Made by a program: the position numbers and the translations under genes | Assembly (NCBI RefSeq): GCF_014522205.1 | Contig: NZ_CP046884.1 | Span: 2,046,001-2,110,000, forward strand | DNA: 64,000 nucleotides | Source of the DNA: Corynebacterium poyangense | Lineage (GTDB): Bacteria; Actinomycetota; Actinomycetes; Mycobacteriales; Mycobacteriaceae | Direction: 5' to 3' | The notes under the pieces: generated by a model | The model's input: the letters and a program-made list of their open reading frames with translations, nothing else | The model's database searches: none | Told to the model about the DNA's origin: nothing | Part shown: one piece after another, positions 26,354-35,936 of the stretch | How positions within the stretch are numbered: position 1 is the first letter of the stretch | Layout: each line of letters opens with the position of its first letter

Positions 26354-27121
26354 CTAAAGGTCCCACGTGTCCCCAGCTAATCCAAGTGAGATCGGCCCAT
26401 CAAATTCGGCCCGTGCGGCGTCGAAAGCTGCCTGTGGATCCCCCCACGGTGGTATGTGGATAAGAACTAGATGTTTCACTCCGGCCTGGGTCGCTAACCG
26501 TCCAGCTTCCGCTCCACTCATATGCATACCTGGTGCTTTATCTTTACTGCTGGCCCCCCAGGTGGCCTCGCACAAAAACAGGTCTGCGCCCATCGCGCAG
26601 GGAATAAGCTCCTCCGTGTGTGCGGAATCTCCTGAGTAAGCAACTACTTTTCCGGTGGCTTGATTTTCTACTCGCAGGGCATAAGCCTGGATCGGGTGTA
26701 CCGCAGGGTAGGGGGTGATTGTGCAGCCAGAGAGGGTTTCCGTCTTGCCTACTCGCCAGGGGTGGAAGTGGAAAGTGTCAGCAAAGCTCTCGATGTCATC
26801 TGGCTCATCGGAAGATAATCGACCAAGATGAGTTGGGGTAGCGTCGGGCCCAAAGCACTGATGAATATCGGATGAGGGGGATATCGGATGAAAACGCCGC
26901 CATACTAACAACGATGGGAAATCTAGGCAGTGGTCCGGATGAAGATGGCTAAACAGCATATGAGTATTTGCCGGATCGGCGTGTTGCTGTAGCTGGGACA
27001 GGACACCGGGGCCACAGTCAATGAGAATGGGCACCTCATTTTCCGGGCGCAGCAAATAGCCACTTGTAGGATTATGAGCCCCGCTCACCGATCCAGAGCT
27101 GCCGAGAATCCGAACCTCCAT
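26354..27121 (-). CDS. Metallo-beta-lactamase-fold hydrolase, possible cAMP phosphodiesterase
   Basis: The 255-residue protein has the metal-binding pattern of the family: [12 protein letters not shown] (HxHxDH), a His in [14 protein letters not shown] in [13 protein letters not shown] and a final His in LVLIHIPPW. Its place between murI and rph matches M. tuberculosis Rv1339, reported as an atypical class II cAMP phosphodiesterase. If this activity is shared, the protein would lower cAMP and modulate GlxR-type regulators. An older annotation for such proteins is RNase Z-like hydrolase. The fold is certain, the substrate inferred. Confidence 0.8.
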   Translation of the reverse strand: MEVRILGSSGSVSGAHNPTSGYLLRPENEVPILIDCGPGVLSQLQQHADPANTHMLFSHLHPDHCLDFPSLLVWRRFHPISPSSDIHQCFGPDATPTHLGRLSSDEPDDIESFADTFHFHPWRVGKTETLSGCTITPYPAVHPIQAYALRVENQATGKVVAYSGDSAHTEELIPCAMGADLFLCEATWGASSKDKAPGMHMSGAEAGRLATQAGVKHLVLIHIPPWGDPQAAFDAARAEFDGPISLGLAGDTWDL

Positions 27122-27141
27122 GGCTTTAACTGTGCCACTTT

Positions 27142-28011
27142 TTAATCGTGGAATCGAACTGAACTATATCCAGCCTGTGTAACCTGGGTCAGCGTCGGAC
27201 CTAAGAAGCGGCGCGAAAGCGAAGCAAAAAGCAAGGGGTCGCCGGTGGACTCGAATACTCGGGTGACTTCTGCCTCGGGCGAAGCCAATAATTCCATGCT
27301 GCTGAGTTGTCGAACGACATCTTTGGCAGACTCTTCCGAACTCGACACCAGCGTTACCTCATCCCCGATGGCCAACTGGATGACACCGCTTAAGAGTGGA
27401 TAGTGGGTGCACCCCAACACCAAGGTGTCGACCCCGGCGGCTTTCAGCGGAGCCACATACTCCTGGGCGATTCCTAAAATCTCGGGCCCAGTGGTGATGC
27501 CGCGTTCCACGAATTCTACAAATCGAGGGCAGGCTTGGGTAAAAACCTCCACTCCGGGACTCGCAGCAAACAAATCCTGGTAAGCCCCAGCGGTCATCGA
27601 GCCTACGGTGCCAATAACACCAACTTTGCCATTGCGGGTGGTAGCTACCGCCCGTTTGACGGCTGGCAAAATAACTTCGACGACCGGAACCTTATAGCGC
27701 TGACGAGCATCGCGAAGAAAAGCCGAAGACGCAGTATTGCACGCAATCACAATCATTTTGCAGCCGCGGGCTACTAATTCATCAGCAATCTCCGTTGCAT
27801 AGGTTCGGACCAGTGGCAAGGGCAGCGGCCCATAGGGGCTATGGGCGGTATCGCCGATGTAGATGATGGATTCACCCGGAAGCTGGTCCATGATGGTGCG
27901 CGCCACCGTCAAACCGCCTACTCCCGAATCAAATATCCCGATCGGAGCATTCGGATCATTCAGTCCGGGGTATGAGCTCGGGCCGGGCACATGCTGCTGC
28001 GAATAATTCAC
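27142..28011 (-). CDS. murI: Glutamate racemase
   Basis: The 289-residue enzyme makes D-glutamate for peptidoglycan. It shows [16 protein letters not shown] at the N-terminus and the two catalytic cysteines in [12 protein letters not shown] and [15 protein letters not shown] start at 28011 fits: TATGGT stands seven bases upstream and no ribosome site is seen, so the mRNA is probably leaderless. It lies 21 bases after the rhomboid gene. Confidence 0.95.
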   Translation of the reverse strand: MNYSQQHVPGPSSYPGLNDPNAPIGIFDSGVGGLTVARTIMDQLPGESIIYIGDTAHSPYGPLPLPLVRTYATEIADELVARGCKMIVIACNTASSAFLRDARQRYKVPVVEVILPAVKRAVATTRNGKVGVIGTVGSMTAGAYQDLFAASPGVEVFTQACPRFVEFVERGITTGPEILGIAQEYVAPLKAAGVDTLVLGCTHYPLLSGVIQLAIGDEVTLVSSSEESAKDVVRQLSSMELLASPEAEVTRVFESTGDPLLFASLSRRFLGPTLTQVTQAGYSSVRFHD

Positions 28012-28032
28012 TTAACACACCATAGTCGGGTT

Positions 28033-28674
28033 TTATTGTTCCATCGACGATGGGAGCCGCTGCTGGCGTCGAGCTTGAAGAGCAGGCGGGTCATCGGATC
28101 GGATCACCATGCCCGCAAGAGCTCCGCCGATCCCTCCAAAGAGATGCGCCTGCCATGATATTCCAGGAACGCCGGGGAGCACGCCCCATACGAGCCCGGA
28201 ATAGCAGAATCCCAGGATGACCCCCAACAGGATTTGGCTGAAGCTTCGATTGAATATTCCTCGTATAACGAGGTAGGCTAGCCACCCGTAAATCAGCCCG
28301 GAAGCACCGATGTGGTTGGTCCCAACCCCACCAAATAGCCACACTCCGATGCCGCCGATGATGAGGCTGATGAAGGTTACTTCCCAAAAGGCTCGTCGCC
28401 CCGATAACCCAATGAGGAAACAAAAGATAGCGCCGGGGGCAGAGTTGGAGATGAGGTGTTCTAGATTTGCGTGGAGAAGAGGGCTGACAAAAATATGCCA
28501 CCATGCCGAAGGATCCAGGGGATGGATACCTAAGGCGTTGAGAGTTCCGCCGAAAACAAACAGGTTTATAAAAAACACCGCCCAGATCAGGACTACATAC
28601 CCAAGGGCATAACGCACACCGGTAGCTATCCGCGATGGGCGGGGGCGGGTTGAAGGATTAGCCAAGTAAGACAT
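28033..28674 (-). CDS. Rhomboid-family intramembrane serine protease
   Basis: A 213-residue protein with about six transmembrane helices. Rhomboid signatures are HANLEHLISNSAPG in helix 2, the catalytic Ser in HIGASGLIYGWLAYLV and the His in SWQAHLFGGIGGALAG. It would cleave membrane-bound substrates within the bilayer; substrates are unknown. The ortholog in M. tuberculosis (Rv1337) occupies the same place beside murI. Its start overlaps the preceding DUF2017 gene by 17 bases. Confidence 0.9.
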   Translation of the reverse strand: MSYLANPSTRPRPSRIATGVRYALGYVVLIWAVFFINLFVFGGTLNALGIHPLDPSAWWHIFVSPLLHANLEHLISNSAPGAIFCFLIGLSGRRAFWEVTFISLIIGGIGVWLFGGVGTNHIGASGLIYGWLAYLVIRGIFNRSFSQILLGVILGFCYSGLVWGVLPGVPGISWQAHLFGGIGGALAGMVIRSDDPPALQARRQQRLPSSMEQ

Positions 28675-29191
28675 CGAGAAGAGAATCCTGGTTATAAGCG
28701 AGCCATTCAGCGACAGTGTCGATATCCAACGGGCTGGTATCTACTTGCCCCTCGGTGAGAAGGTAGAGCCGCATATCGTTGATAGCGGCCACCCAAGCAT
28801 GTGCCTCTTCTTCACTGAGATTGATTTCTACACCGCCGTCTGGCCCGAGCGCCGTATTGACAACCTGTAAGTTGCTCAGCTTTGCCCGAATAATGTCATT
28901 TTCATGGAAGGAACGCAGTAAAGAGTTGTCGCCTTCAAACTCTTCATCGCCATCACGTTCAAAATCAGGTAAGAGTCGGGCCAAGGCTGGGTCTTCTGGG
29001 GCTTCTTTATGCCCGGATGACAAGCCAGTCATTTCGGCCAATTCATCCTTCGGCGATGACTGTGCCCGAGCAATCAACGCCTCAGCTACCGTCGAGCTCA
29101 TATTTCCGAGGATTTCTCGCTCCAGCGGTTCTAACACACACTGGAACCTGACCTGACGCATCAGACCTTTCTTCTTCCGCCACGGTTGCAT
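28658..29191 (-). CDS. DUF2017 protein
   Basis: A soluble acidic protein of 177 residues, RFQCVLEPLEREILGNMSST near the N-terminus and HAWVAAINDMRLYLLTEGQV near the C-terminus. DUF2017 members follow clpS in many actinobacteria, and a partner role with ClpS or with the Clp protease is possible but unproven. The ATG lies just after the clpS stop with AGGG as ribosome site, supporting an operon. Confidence 0.8.
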   Translation of the reverse strand: MQPWRKKKGLMRQVRFQCVLEPLEREILGNMSSTVAEALIARAQSSPKDELAEMTGLSSGHKEAPEDPALARLLPDFERDGDEEFEGDNSLLRSFHENDIIRAKLSNLQVVNTALGPDGGVEINLSEEEAHAWVAAINDMRLYLLTEGQVDTSPLDIDTVAEWLAYNQDSLLDVLLG

Positions 29192-29194
29192 TTC

Positions 29195-29536
29195 TCACCC
29201 TGCCTGCTGCATTGTTGCCCAAAGCCCAGCGGTATGAAGCTTCTTCACATCGCCTTCCACTTTGTCCCGTTCGCCACTAGAAACTACCGCTTTGCCTTCG
29301 GTATGAACCCGACGCATCAGTTCCTGCGAGCGTTTACGGGAATACCCTAGGACGGTTTGGAACACATAGGCAACATAACTCATTAAATTAACTGGATCAT
29401 CCCAGACGATGCACAGCCAGGGTAAATTTTCGCCGGTTAACACTTCCATCTCAATGTTTTCATCAAGTTCTGGAGTGGCCATCGGCGAGCCCATGGCACG
29501 CACTGTATCCCGGGCGATATCTTCTACCTCACTCAT
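29195..29536 (-). CDS. clpS: ClpS protease adaptor
   Basis: The 113-residue adaptor delivers N-degron substrates to the ClpAP/ClpCP protease. Conserved features are [20 protein letters not shown] (the D-D-P-x-N substrate pocket), [20 protein letters not shown] and [17 protein letters not shown]. Start 29536 is preferred over 29554 because TAGGCT lies seven bases upstream, the leaderless pattern seen in this window. It heads a likely operon with DUF2017 and rhomboid, and diverges from pncB. Confidence 0.93.
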   Translation of the reverse strand: MSEVEDIARDTVRAMGSPMATPELDENIEMEVLTGENLPWLCIVWDDPVNLMSYVAYVFQTVLGYSRKRSQELMRRVHTEGKAVVSSGERDKVEGDVKKLHTAGLWATMQQAG

Positions 29537-29623
29537 GCCACATAGCCTAGCCAAGCTGAGAGCATCATGAGGTGCGGCCCGGTGAACTTAGTGCCGATTT
29601 CTCCCCGCGATAGGATAAATACT

Positions 29624-30928
29624 GTGACTTCTTCCTCCACCGCTTTTCTTACTGATAAATACGAATTAACCATGCTAGAAGCCGCTCTTCGGGATAGCAC
29701 CGCAGACCGGCAATGCACTTTTGAAGTTTTTGCCAGAAAACTTCCTAATGAACGTCGGTATGGCGTAGTAGCTGGAACCGAACGCGTCTTAGAAGCAGTA
29801 CGACATTATGTTTTCACCGAGGAGCAACTCGCCACCCTGGATTTCCTTCAAGAAAGCACCATCGAGTATTTGCGCCGCTTCCGATTCTCTGGGCATATCG
29901 ATGGCTACCGCGAGGGAGAACTGTATTTCCCCTATTCCCCACTGCTCACGGTCCGCGGTTCTTTCGCTGAATGCGTTGTTTTAGAAACCGTCATTCTTTC
30001 CATCATGAATGCAGACTCCGCGGTTGCTTCTGCCGCAGCCCGCATGGTTACCGCCGCCGATGGTCGCCCCATCATGGAAATGGGGTCCCGACGTACGCAC
30101 GAATACTCCGCAGTCACTGCTTCCCGTGCGGCTTATCTTGCCGGTTTTCAAGCAACCTCCAACATGGAGGCGAGCTTCCGCTATGGCATCCCCGCCTCGG
30201 GCACTTCCGCCCACGCATGGACTCTCCTCCACGTTAACGAGAAGGGCGAACCAGATGAGAAAGCAGCATTTAAGGCCCAAGTAGAGGCATTAGGGATTGG
30301 CACAACCCTACTGGTCGACACGTACGACATATCCCAAGGAGTAAGAAACGCCATTGAGGTAGCCGGGACTGAACTAGGCGGAGTGCGGATTGATTCCGGT
30401 GATCTTGGCGCTATTACCCGACGCGTCCGAGCGCAATTAGATGAGCTCGGCGCCTATAACACAAAAATCGTCGTGTCGTCAGATCTTGATGAGTTCACGA
30501 TCGCCGGGCTGAGGGGCGATCCCATTGATTGTTTCGGGGTAGGCACCTCGGTGGTTACTGGTTCAGGCGCGCCAACCGCCCACATGGTTTATAAATTAGT
30601 GGAGGTGAATGGACACCCGGTGGCCAAACGATCTCGAGGGAAAGCAACTACTGGGGGTACTAAAAAAGCTCTCCGAACCCATCGGGCCAGTGGTACAGCC
30701 ATAGAAGAAATTGTGTATCCCTTCACTGCACCGCGTCCAGACTTCCCGCACCTGCACTGCTTGGAGTTAACTCATCCGCTCATCCGCGATGGAGAAATAG
30801 TTTCCGACCAACCTTCCCTCAGCGAGGCGCGCGAATACTTAGCACAGCAATTGGTATCTCTACCTTGGGAGGGGTTAGCTCTGTCTCGGGACGAGCCCGC
30901 AATTTCTACCCGTTTCTTAGGTTTCTAG
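29624..30928 (+). CDS. pncB: Nicotinate phosphoribosyltransferase
   Basis: The 434-residue enzyme converts nicotinate and PRPP to nicotinate mononucleotide in NAD salvage, after PncA. Family segments include TDKYELTMLEAALRDSTADR at the N-terminus, GSRRTHEYSAVTASRAAYLA, VDTYDISQGVRNAIEVAG and VRIDSGDLGAITRRVRAQLD. The GTG at 29624 is taken as start, with TAGGAT seven bases upstream (either a -10 box for a leaderless mRNA or a weak ribosome site); the frame is open to 29567 but that adds residues without similarity to the family. It diverges from clpS, with the two starts 87 bases apart. Confidence 0.93.
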   Translation: MTSSSTAFLTDKYELTMLEAALRDSTADRQCTFEVFARKLPNERRYGVVAGTERVLEAVRHYVFTEEQLATLDFLQESTIEYLRRFRFSGHIDGYREGELYFPYSPLLTVRGSFAECVVLETVILSIMNADSAVASAAARMVTAADGRPIMEMGSRRTHEYSAVTASRAAYLAGFQATSNMEASFRYGIPASGTSAHAWTLLHVNEKGEPDEKAAFKAQVEALGIGTTLLVDTYDISQGVRNAIEVAGTELGGVRIDSGDLGAITRRVRAQLDELGAYNTKIVVSSDLDEFTIAGLRGDPIDCFGVGTSVVTGSGAPTAHMVYKLVEVNGHPVAKRSRGKATTGGTKKALRTHRASGTAIEEIVYPFTAPRPDFPHLHCLELTHPLIRDGEIVSDQPSLSEAREYLAQQLVSLPWEGLALSRDEPAISTRFLGF

Positions 30929-30987
30929 GATTCCGCCAGGGGCACCGATGCTGAGAAATAAATAGATTGACATTGTAGACTGGCTCC

Positions 30988-31824
30988 ATGTCTCAACCAC
31001 CACAAAATTTCTCTCCCCATCCTGAGGATTCCCCTAACTGGGGAACCTACCATCCCCAACCGACTTCTTCGGAAACTATCAGTGATCCTCAACGAAGCCC
31101 AGAGCGACCTGGGAAATTCACCATCGGGGATACCTTGAGCATTAGCTGGAATGCTTTTAAAGAGCATTGGAAAACATTGGTAGGCGCCTATGCCCTTTTC
31201 ATCCTCCTCTTGATCGTTCTCGTTGTGGTCGCAATCATCGCCTCTCCCTCAAGAGGTGCTACCTATGACCAGAAAACCGATGTACCTTTTGAGGTCGGTC
31301 CCGAATTTTGGCTAGCGTACGGGATAATCTGCGTACTGAGTTTAGCTTTCTCTATCGCCATTGTCCTCAGCAGCGCACGAATCATCGGTGGTCAACCCTT
31401 TGCCGGTCTCCGTGGATTTTTCGACTTTCACGGCGGAGGACTAGTTTTTCTCGTCAACATCATCGCCTCTATTCCCGGCCTGATCCTGTTCTCCATCGTC
31501 ACCTGGGTATCGCTGAATCCCTTCGTCTTTTTACTCTGCTCCCTTCTCCTAATCCTTTTCAGCCTATTATTAGTTTTCAGCGTCTATGCTGCAGCAAATA
31601 CACCTCAGGGTGTCATTCACGCTCTCCGCAGTTCGGTGAACGTCCTCAAGAAAAACCTCGGTGCCACCATTGGGCTTTTGGTACTGATCACCCTGTTCTC
31701 CATCATTGCTGGTTTCACCCTGATCGGGGTACTTGTCGTCTCACCCTATAGCGTTCTTGCCTACACCACGGCGTATCGCATTGCCGTTGGCGCCCCGCTC
31801 AAGACCGCCTATCTGCGAAACTAA
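30988..31824 (+). CDS. Integral membrane protein of unknown function
   Basis: The 278-residue protein has a Pro/Ser-rich cytoplasmic N-terminus of about 45 residues (SQPPQNFSPHPEDSPNWG), then about six transmembrane helices in pairs, including LVGAYALFILLLIVLVVVAI, FWLAYGIICVLSLAFSIAIV, FLLCSLLLILFSLLLVFSVY and TIGLLVLITLFSIIAGFTLI. The layout resembles glycerophosphoryl-diester phosphodiesterase-type or DUF975-like membrane domains, without catalytic residues I can identify. TAGACT six bases before the ATG suggests a leaderless mRNA. The stop overlaps convergent dinG by four bases. Confidence 0.7.
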   Translation: MSQPPQNFSPHPEDSPNWGTYHPQPTSSETISDPQRSPERPGKFTIGDTLSISWNAFKEHWKTLVGAYALFILLLIVLVVVAIIASPSRGATYDQKTDVPFEVGPEFWLAYGIICVLSLAFSIAIVLSSARIIGGQPFAGLRGFFDFHGGGLVFLVNIIASIPGLILFSIVTWVSLNPFVFLLCSLLLILFSLLLVFSVYAAANTPQGVIHALRSSVNVLKKNLGATIGLLVLITLFSIIAGFTLIGVLVVSPYSVLAYTTAYRIAVGAPLKTAYLRN

Positions 31825-33809
31825 CCCTTGCTCTGAGGCGATACCAACCGCCGCAGTGCTCCCTTAACGATGTCGGGATCTGTGGTTTGCCAAAAGCGAG
31901 GCATTGAGGCACAAAAGAAGCTGCCATAGCGTCGGGTCACGAGGCGGTTGTCCAAGACTGCTACTACTCCTCTATCGTCGATACGACGTAGGAGCCGCCC
32001 GGCGCCTTGGGCTAATAACAACGCTGCATGGGTTGCCGATACTTCCATAAAGCCGTTACGCCCTTCGGCGTCAGCGGCTTCTTTTCGGGCTTGGAGCAAG
32101 GGATCATCGGGGCGGGGGAAGGGAATCCGATCAATGAGTACGAGAGAAAGTGATCGTCCCGGCACGTCTACTCCCTGCCACAGGCTTAAAGTGCCAAAAA
32201 GACAGACGTTTTCTGATTCAGCGAAGCGTCGAACTAACACCCCGGTTGCTTCGTCACCTTGAAGCAAAATATCAAAGGGAAGTTGGGGCCGGAGTGATTC
32301 GGTAGCTTGTTGAGCTGCTCTCCGCGAGGAAAATAACCCCAGGGTCCGCCCTCCTGCCGCCATGATGAGTTCCTTCATTTCTTGAAGGGTTTCGGGCGAT
32401 AAACCTTCGCGCCCCGGCGCTGGTAGATGCCGCGCCACGTAGAGGATTCCTGAGCGCTCGGGGACGAAGGGGTACCCCACGTCTAGTCCGTCCCAGGATC
32501 CTTTTGCTAAACCCCATGACGCAGCTAGCGCCGAAAAATTCCCGCCCACCGTCAACGTCGCCGATGTTAGGATCACAGTTTTTTCGCTAAATAACCGGCT
32601 GTGCAGCAGTCCTGCCACGGACAGGGGTGCGACTTGCAGCGAAACTCCCCGACGACCATCCATGTCCAGCCAGACCACATCAGAGTGTCGAGCAGGATCA
32701 GGCTCGTCAAACACCTGCAGCATCCGCACGACAGAATCATGCAACTCCATCAAGTGGTTACAAAGGTTATGGCGCTCGGCTGCTTGCTCGGGGTTCTTTG
32801 CGGCCTCATCTTCTGGCCCACGCCCCAGCCGTTGGCGCAACTGAAACAGATCATCCCGCAGCCCCTCCATGAGATCCTTCATCCGCGGATCTAAGGTAGT
32901 CCACCGGCCTATAACTTGATTCTCCAGCGCTTCTTCAAAAGCCGCAGCACTATCTTCTAAACCTTGAACTTTAGCTTCTTTACCGGACAGTTTTTTGGCT
33001 CGACGCGCAGCCATCCGCAGCATGGTCCCCGATAGAGAATTTGACGCTACCGAGGTGATCCGGCTATCTAATTCATGCGCTTCATCGACAATTACTACAT
33101 CATGCTCCGGCAAAATCTGAATATCCGAAAGCGCATCAATGGCGAGCAAGGCGTGATTAGTGACCACAACATCAACATCGCGGGCTGAATTGCGCGCTTG
33201 CTCAGCAAAACACTCCGCACCATGAGCGCAAGTCTTTGCTCCGACGCATTCACGGGCAGTAACTGACACCATGCGCCAGGCAAGATCGGGCACCCCCGGT
33301 TCCAGATCATCTCGATCTCCCGTTTCTGTGTTCTCTGCCCATTCTCGCACTCTGGCGACTTGTTTCCCCATCCACGAAAGTTCTTCTTCCTCGATCAACG
33401 CCTGACTCGGCTCACCCATGTCTTCTGCAGATATTCGGTTGAGACATACATAGTTGGAGCGGCCTTTCATAATCGCGAAGGTGGGGGTGCGCTCCAAATG
33501 TGCGTCGAGCGCCTTCACGAGGCGTGGCAAATCCCGCTGAACTAATTGATTTTGCAGCGCAATGGTTGCTGTTGATACAACAACTGTTCCCCCCGTAGCC
33601 TGGGCATGGCGCAACGCCGGCACCAGATACGCCAAAGACTTACCGGTACCAGTTCCCGCCTGTACTGCAAGGTGGCGTCCAGTGTCCATCGCCTGCGTTA
33701 CCGCTTGTGCCATGCGCTGTTGGCCTTCCCGTGGGGCGCCCCCTAAAGCCTCCACCGCAGCTTCCAGCAAGAGGGCCGTATCTGGGATTTCCGACGCACA
33801 ATCAGTCAC
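31821..33809 (-). CDS. dinG: DinG-family ATP-dependent DNA helicase
   Basis: A 662-residue superfamily 2 helicase related to XPD. Motifs in order are Walker A AVQAGTGTGKSLAYLVPA near residue 50, an iron-sulfur cluster region with cysteines in ECVGAKTCAHGAECFAEQ near 210, DEAH (VIVDEAHELD) near 235, SATLTVGG near 405 and a C-terminal QGAGRLLRRIDDRGVVAVLD. It unwinds forked or R-loop DNA, probably in repair. It is followed on the 5' side by an eight-base overlap with the PTH2 gene, so both may be coexpressed. Confidence 0.93.
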   Translation of the reverse strand: MTDCASEIPDTALLLEAAVEALGGAPREGQQRMAQAVTQAMDTGRHLAVQAGTGTGKSLAYLVPALRHAQATGGTVVVSTATIALQNQLVQRDLPRLVKALDAHLERTPTFAIMKGRSNYVCLNRISAEDMGEPSQALIEEEELSWMGKQVARVREWAENTETGDRDDLEPGVPDLAWRMVSVTARECVGAKTCAHGAECFAEQARNSARDVDVVVTNHALLAIDALSDIQILPEHDVVIVDEAHELDSRITSVASNSLSGTMLRMAARRAKKLSGKEAKVQGLEDSAAAFEEALENQVIGRWTTLDPRMKDLMEGLRDDLFQLRQRLGRGPEDEAAKNPEQAAERHNLCNHLMELHDSVVRMLQVFDEPDPARHSDVVWLDMDGRRGVSLQVAPLSVAGLLHSRLFSEKTVILTSATLTVGGNFSALAASWGLAKGSWDGLDVGYPFVPERSGILYVARHLPAPGREGLSPETLQEMKELIMAAGGRTLGLFSSRRAAQQATESLRPQLPFDILLQGDEATGVLVRRFAESENVCLFGTLSLWQGVDVPGRSLSLVLIDRIPFPRPDDPLLQARKEAADAEGRNGFMEVSATHAALLLAQGAGRLLRRIDDRGVVAVLDNRLVTRRYGSFFCASMPRFWQTTDPDIVKGALRRLVSPQSKG

Positions 33810-34560
33810 GAATATTGAGTGTATCGGTAGCTAACGCGGTGACCGAGCCGGGGGCAACCTCAGTGAAGCCGGCATCGTGCACCACAATGGTGTCCGGATC
33901 ATTAGCTAGATGTTGAAACTGCTCATGAGACAATTCGACAGCCCGAATTGGCATATTTGCCGATACCCAGCGCCCCACAACGTCTGCAGGTTTTCGCGCT
34001 GCCCACAACATAGCTGCATGACCCACCTGCGCAGCCGCCTTACCCAGAGTCATCGCCAAGGAAGCATCTACTCCAACTAATAGCTCATGCTTTCCCATCG
34101 GAGACAGGAGGGGCGGTGTCGGATCTGGCGGCAAGTCTGTGCCGGCAATTTGTAACCTCCGCAACGCAGGGGGAACCATATTTACCGGACCGGGAAGAAA
34201 GGCACGCGCTTGAGCATCCGGATTATTCTCAGCCACCGCGGTGATTCCCGGTAACTTCTGCACATCCCTCCAGCCCTTATTGCGAGCTCGTCGGCTTACC
34301 TTCCGTATTCGATGGGAATACCAACCGTGCAGGGCTTGGCGCCAGGCCGGATCTGTAGCTGCCCGTGGGTCCAGACATACTGCGGCTACAGCCTGGGCGG
34401 CTACAGCGAGTAGTTCTGACCGCAAAGGCGGATCCTGTTTGGGGAGGTGCAACACAATTTGCATCGCCTGGACTGTTACTGGATCATCCGGATCCTCGGT
34501 ACGTGGACCACCTGCTGCAAGCGAATGCAGGAGGTTATAAGACTGGCGAGAAAACTCCAT
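33802..34560 (-). CDS. PTH2-type peptidyl-tRNA hydrolase with N-terminal extension
   Basis: The C-terminal about 120 residues show PTH2 features: LVGVDASLAMTLGKAAAQVG followed by HAAMLWA, and ELSHEQFQHLANDP with VVHDAGFTEVAPGSVTALA. PTH2 enzymes release peptides from stalled peptidyl-tRNA. The first about 130 residues are an extra, Arg/Trp-rich helical region (RQALHGWYSHRIRKVSRRAR) with no motif I know; archaeal and eukaryotic PTH2 lack it. The gene overlaps serB by one base and dinG by eight. A bacterial PTH2 beside a helicase is uncommon; whether it is active on tRNA is unproven. Confidence 0.72.
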   Translation of the reverse strand: MEFSRQSYNLLHSLAAGGPRTEDPDDPVTVQAMQIVLHLPKQDPPLRSELLAVAAQAVAAVCLDPRAATDPAWRQALHGWYSHRIRKVSRRARNKGWRDVQKLPGITAVAENNPDAQARAFLPGPVNMVPPALRRLQIAGTDLPPDPTPPLLSPMGKHELLVGVDASLAMTLGKAAAQVGHAAMLWAARKPADVVGRWVSANMPIRAVELSHEQFQHLANDPDTIVVHDAGFTEVAPGSVTALATDTLNIRD

Positions 34561-35828
34561 TATGGTGTTAGTGGTACTCGGTGGAAATTGCCGTCTTCCA
34601 GGTCCGATGCTTCTATTTCAGATCGAGGGATCCCCAACATATACAGCACTTCATCAAGGAAGGGATTGTTGACGGAGGTATCGGCAACCTCTTTGAGCGC
34701 TGGTTTTGCATTGAAGGCAATTCCGAGGCCAGCGGCCGATAACATGTCAATGTCATTAGCACCATCGCCCACCGCCACGGTCCGATGCATTTGGACTCCT
34801 TCTGCATCGGCGAATTCTTTCAAAAATCTCGCTTTTGCTTCTCTATCGACGATGTCGCCGACCACGTTGCCAGTAAGCTTTCCATCGAGGATTTCTAGCT
34901 CGTTGGCCCGTGCATAATCGATCCCTAAGTCATCCACCACATAATCGAGCACTTGGGTGAAACCTCCTGATACGACGGCGGTGGAGTAACCCAATCGCTT
35001 TAATGTTCTGATGGTTGTGCGCGCGCCGGGGCTCAGCACAATAGCTTTGGCAACTTCTTCAATGACCGACGCATCAAGGCCAGCAAGAGCCCGGACTCGT
35101 TCTCTGAGAGATTCAGCAAAATCTATTTCCCCCCGCATGGCCCGCTCGGTGACCGCGGCTACTTCAGCTTCACGCCCGGCATGAGCGGCGAGCATTTCAA
35201 TTACCTCTCCGGTAATTAAGGTGGAGTCGCAATCAAAGCAGACCAGTCGTTTGGAGCGACGCAACAGGCCCGCTCGCTCTATCGCAATATCCACTCCCAG
35301 TTCAGGGGTCAGGGCTGCCAACGCCGCGCGCAATGTGCGTGATCCCCCAGGATTCGGGTTGGGGACCCGGAGTCGAAACTCTAGCCCGGTTACCGGATAA
35401 TCAGCAATCCCACGGATGCGGTCAATATTCGCCCCGAAATCTGCCAAGGTCTGCCCAATCCTAGATACATCACGGGCGGTGACGGGATTACCAAGCACCA
35501 CCATCATGTGGGTGGAACGCGGGTGAGACTTTTGGACCCGATCACTGACTTCAACAGTTACTGACTGCCCGTAGGAACTAAGTGTTCCCTGTAATCCGGA
35601 TCGTAGTTTTGATTCTGCTTCCGGGGGGAAAGCCACGAACGCCGCCAGGGAGAGTCGACCACGGAATTGAGATTGCTCGACGTCGAGAAGCTGAACGTCG
35701 TGTGAGGACAAAACGCGGAAAGTCGCCGCGGAAACTCCTGGTCGATCTGGACCAGTTACGGTAATGACAGCTGGCGCGAACCCGGGTTGAAGAGGTGGAG
35801 AAATTTTTTCTGGCTGATCAGTCACCAC
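34560..35828 (-). CDS. serB: Phosphoserine phosphatase with ACT domains
   Basis: A 422-residue HAD-family enzyme for the last step of serine synthesis. Two N-terminal ACT-like regulatory domains span about residues 1-180 (ITVTGPDRPGVSAATFRVLS; HMMVVLGNPVTARDVSRIG). The catalytic domain shows the nucleophile motif CFDCDSTLITGEVIEMLAA near residue 200, then STAVVSGGFTQVLDYVVDDL and TVAVGDGANDIDMLSAAGLG. The ACT domains imply serine feedback control. A GTG at 35828, immediately followed by another GTG, serves as start. Confidence 0.95.
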   Translation of the reverse strand: MVTDQPEKISPPLQPGFAPAVITVTGPDRPGVSAATFRVLSSHDVQLLDVEQSQFRGRLSLAAFVAFPPEAESKLRSGLQGTLSSYGQSVTVEVSDRVQKSHPRSTHMMVVLGNPVTARDVSRIGQTLADFGANIDRIRGIADYPVTGLEFRLRVPNPNPGGSRTLRAALAALTPELGVDIAIERAGLLRRSKRLVCFDCDSTLITGEVIEMLAAHAGREAEVAAVTERAMRGEIDFAESLRERVRALAGLDASVIEEVAKAIVLSPGARTTIRTLKRLGYSTAVVSGGFTQVLDYVVDDLGIDYARANELEILDGKLTGNVVGDIVDREAKARFLKEFADAEGVQMHRTVAVGDGANDIDMLSAAGLGIAFNAKPALKEVADTSVNNPFLDEVLYMLGIPRSEIEASDLEDGNFHRVPLTP

Positions 35829-35863
35829 TCTATTTTGTCATGGCACTTCTCAGCTACGACCGA

Positions 35864-35902
35864 AGCCCCTGGCTCCTTCCATCGAGGATAGAACCAGGGG
35901 CT
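35864..35902. terminator. Hairpin between ctaD and serB
   Basis: AGCCCCTGG at 35864-35872 pairs with CCAGGGGCT at 35894-35902 around a 21-base loop. It sits just past the ctaD stop on the minus strand. There is no strong T-run on either side, so a factor-dependent or weak terminator is likely. Confidence 0.6.
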
Positions 35903-35936
35903 GTGTAGTCAGGTAGGTAGTTTCGCTAGAAACTTT

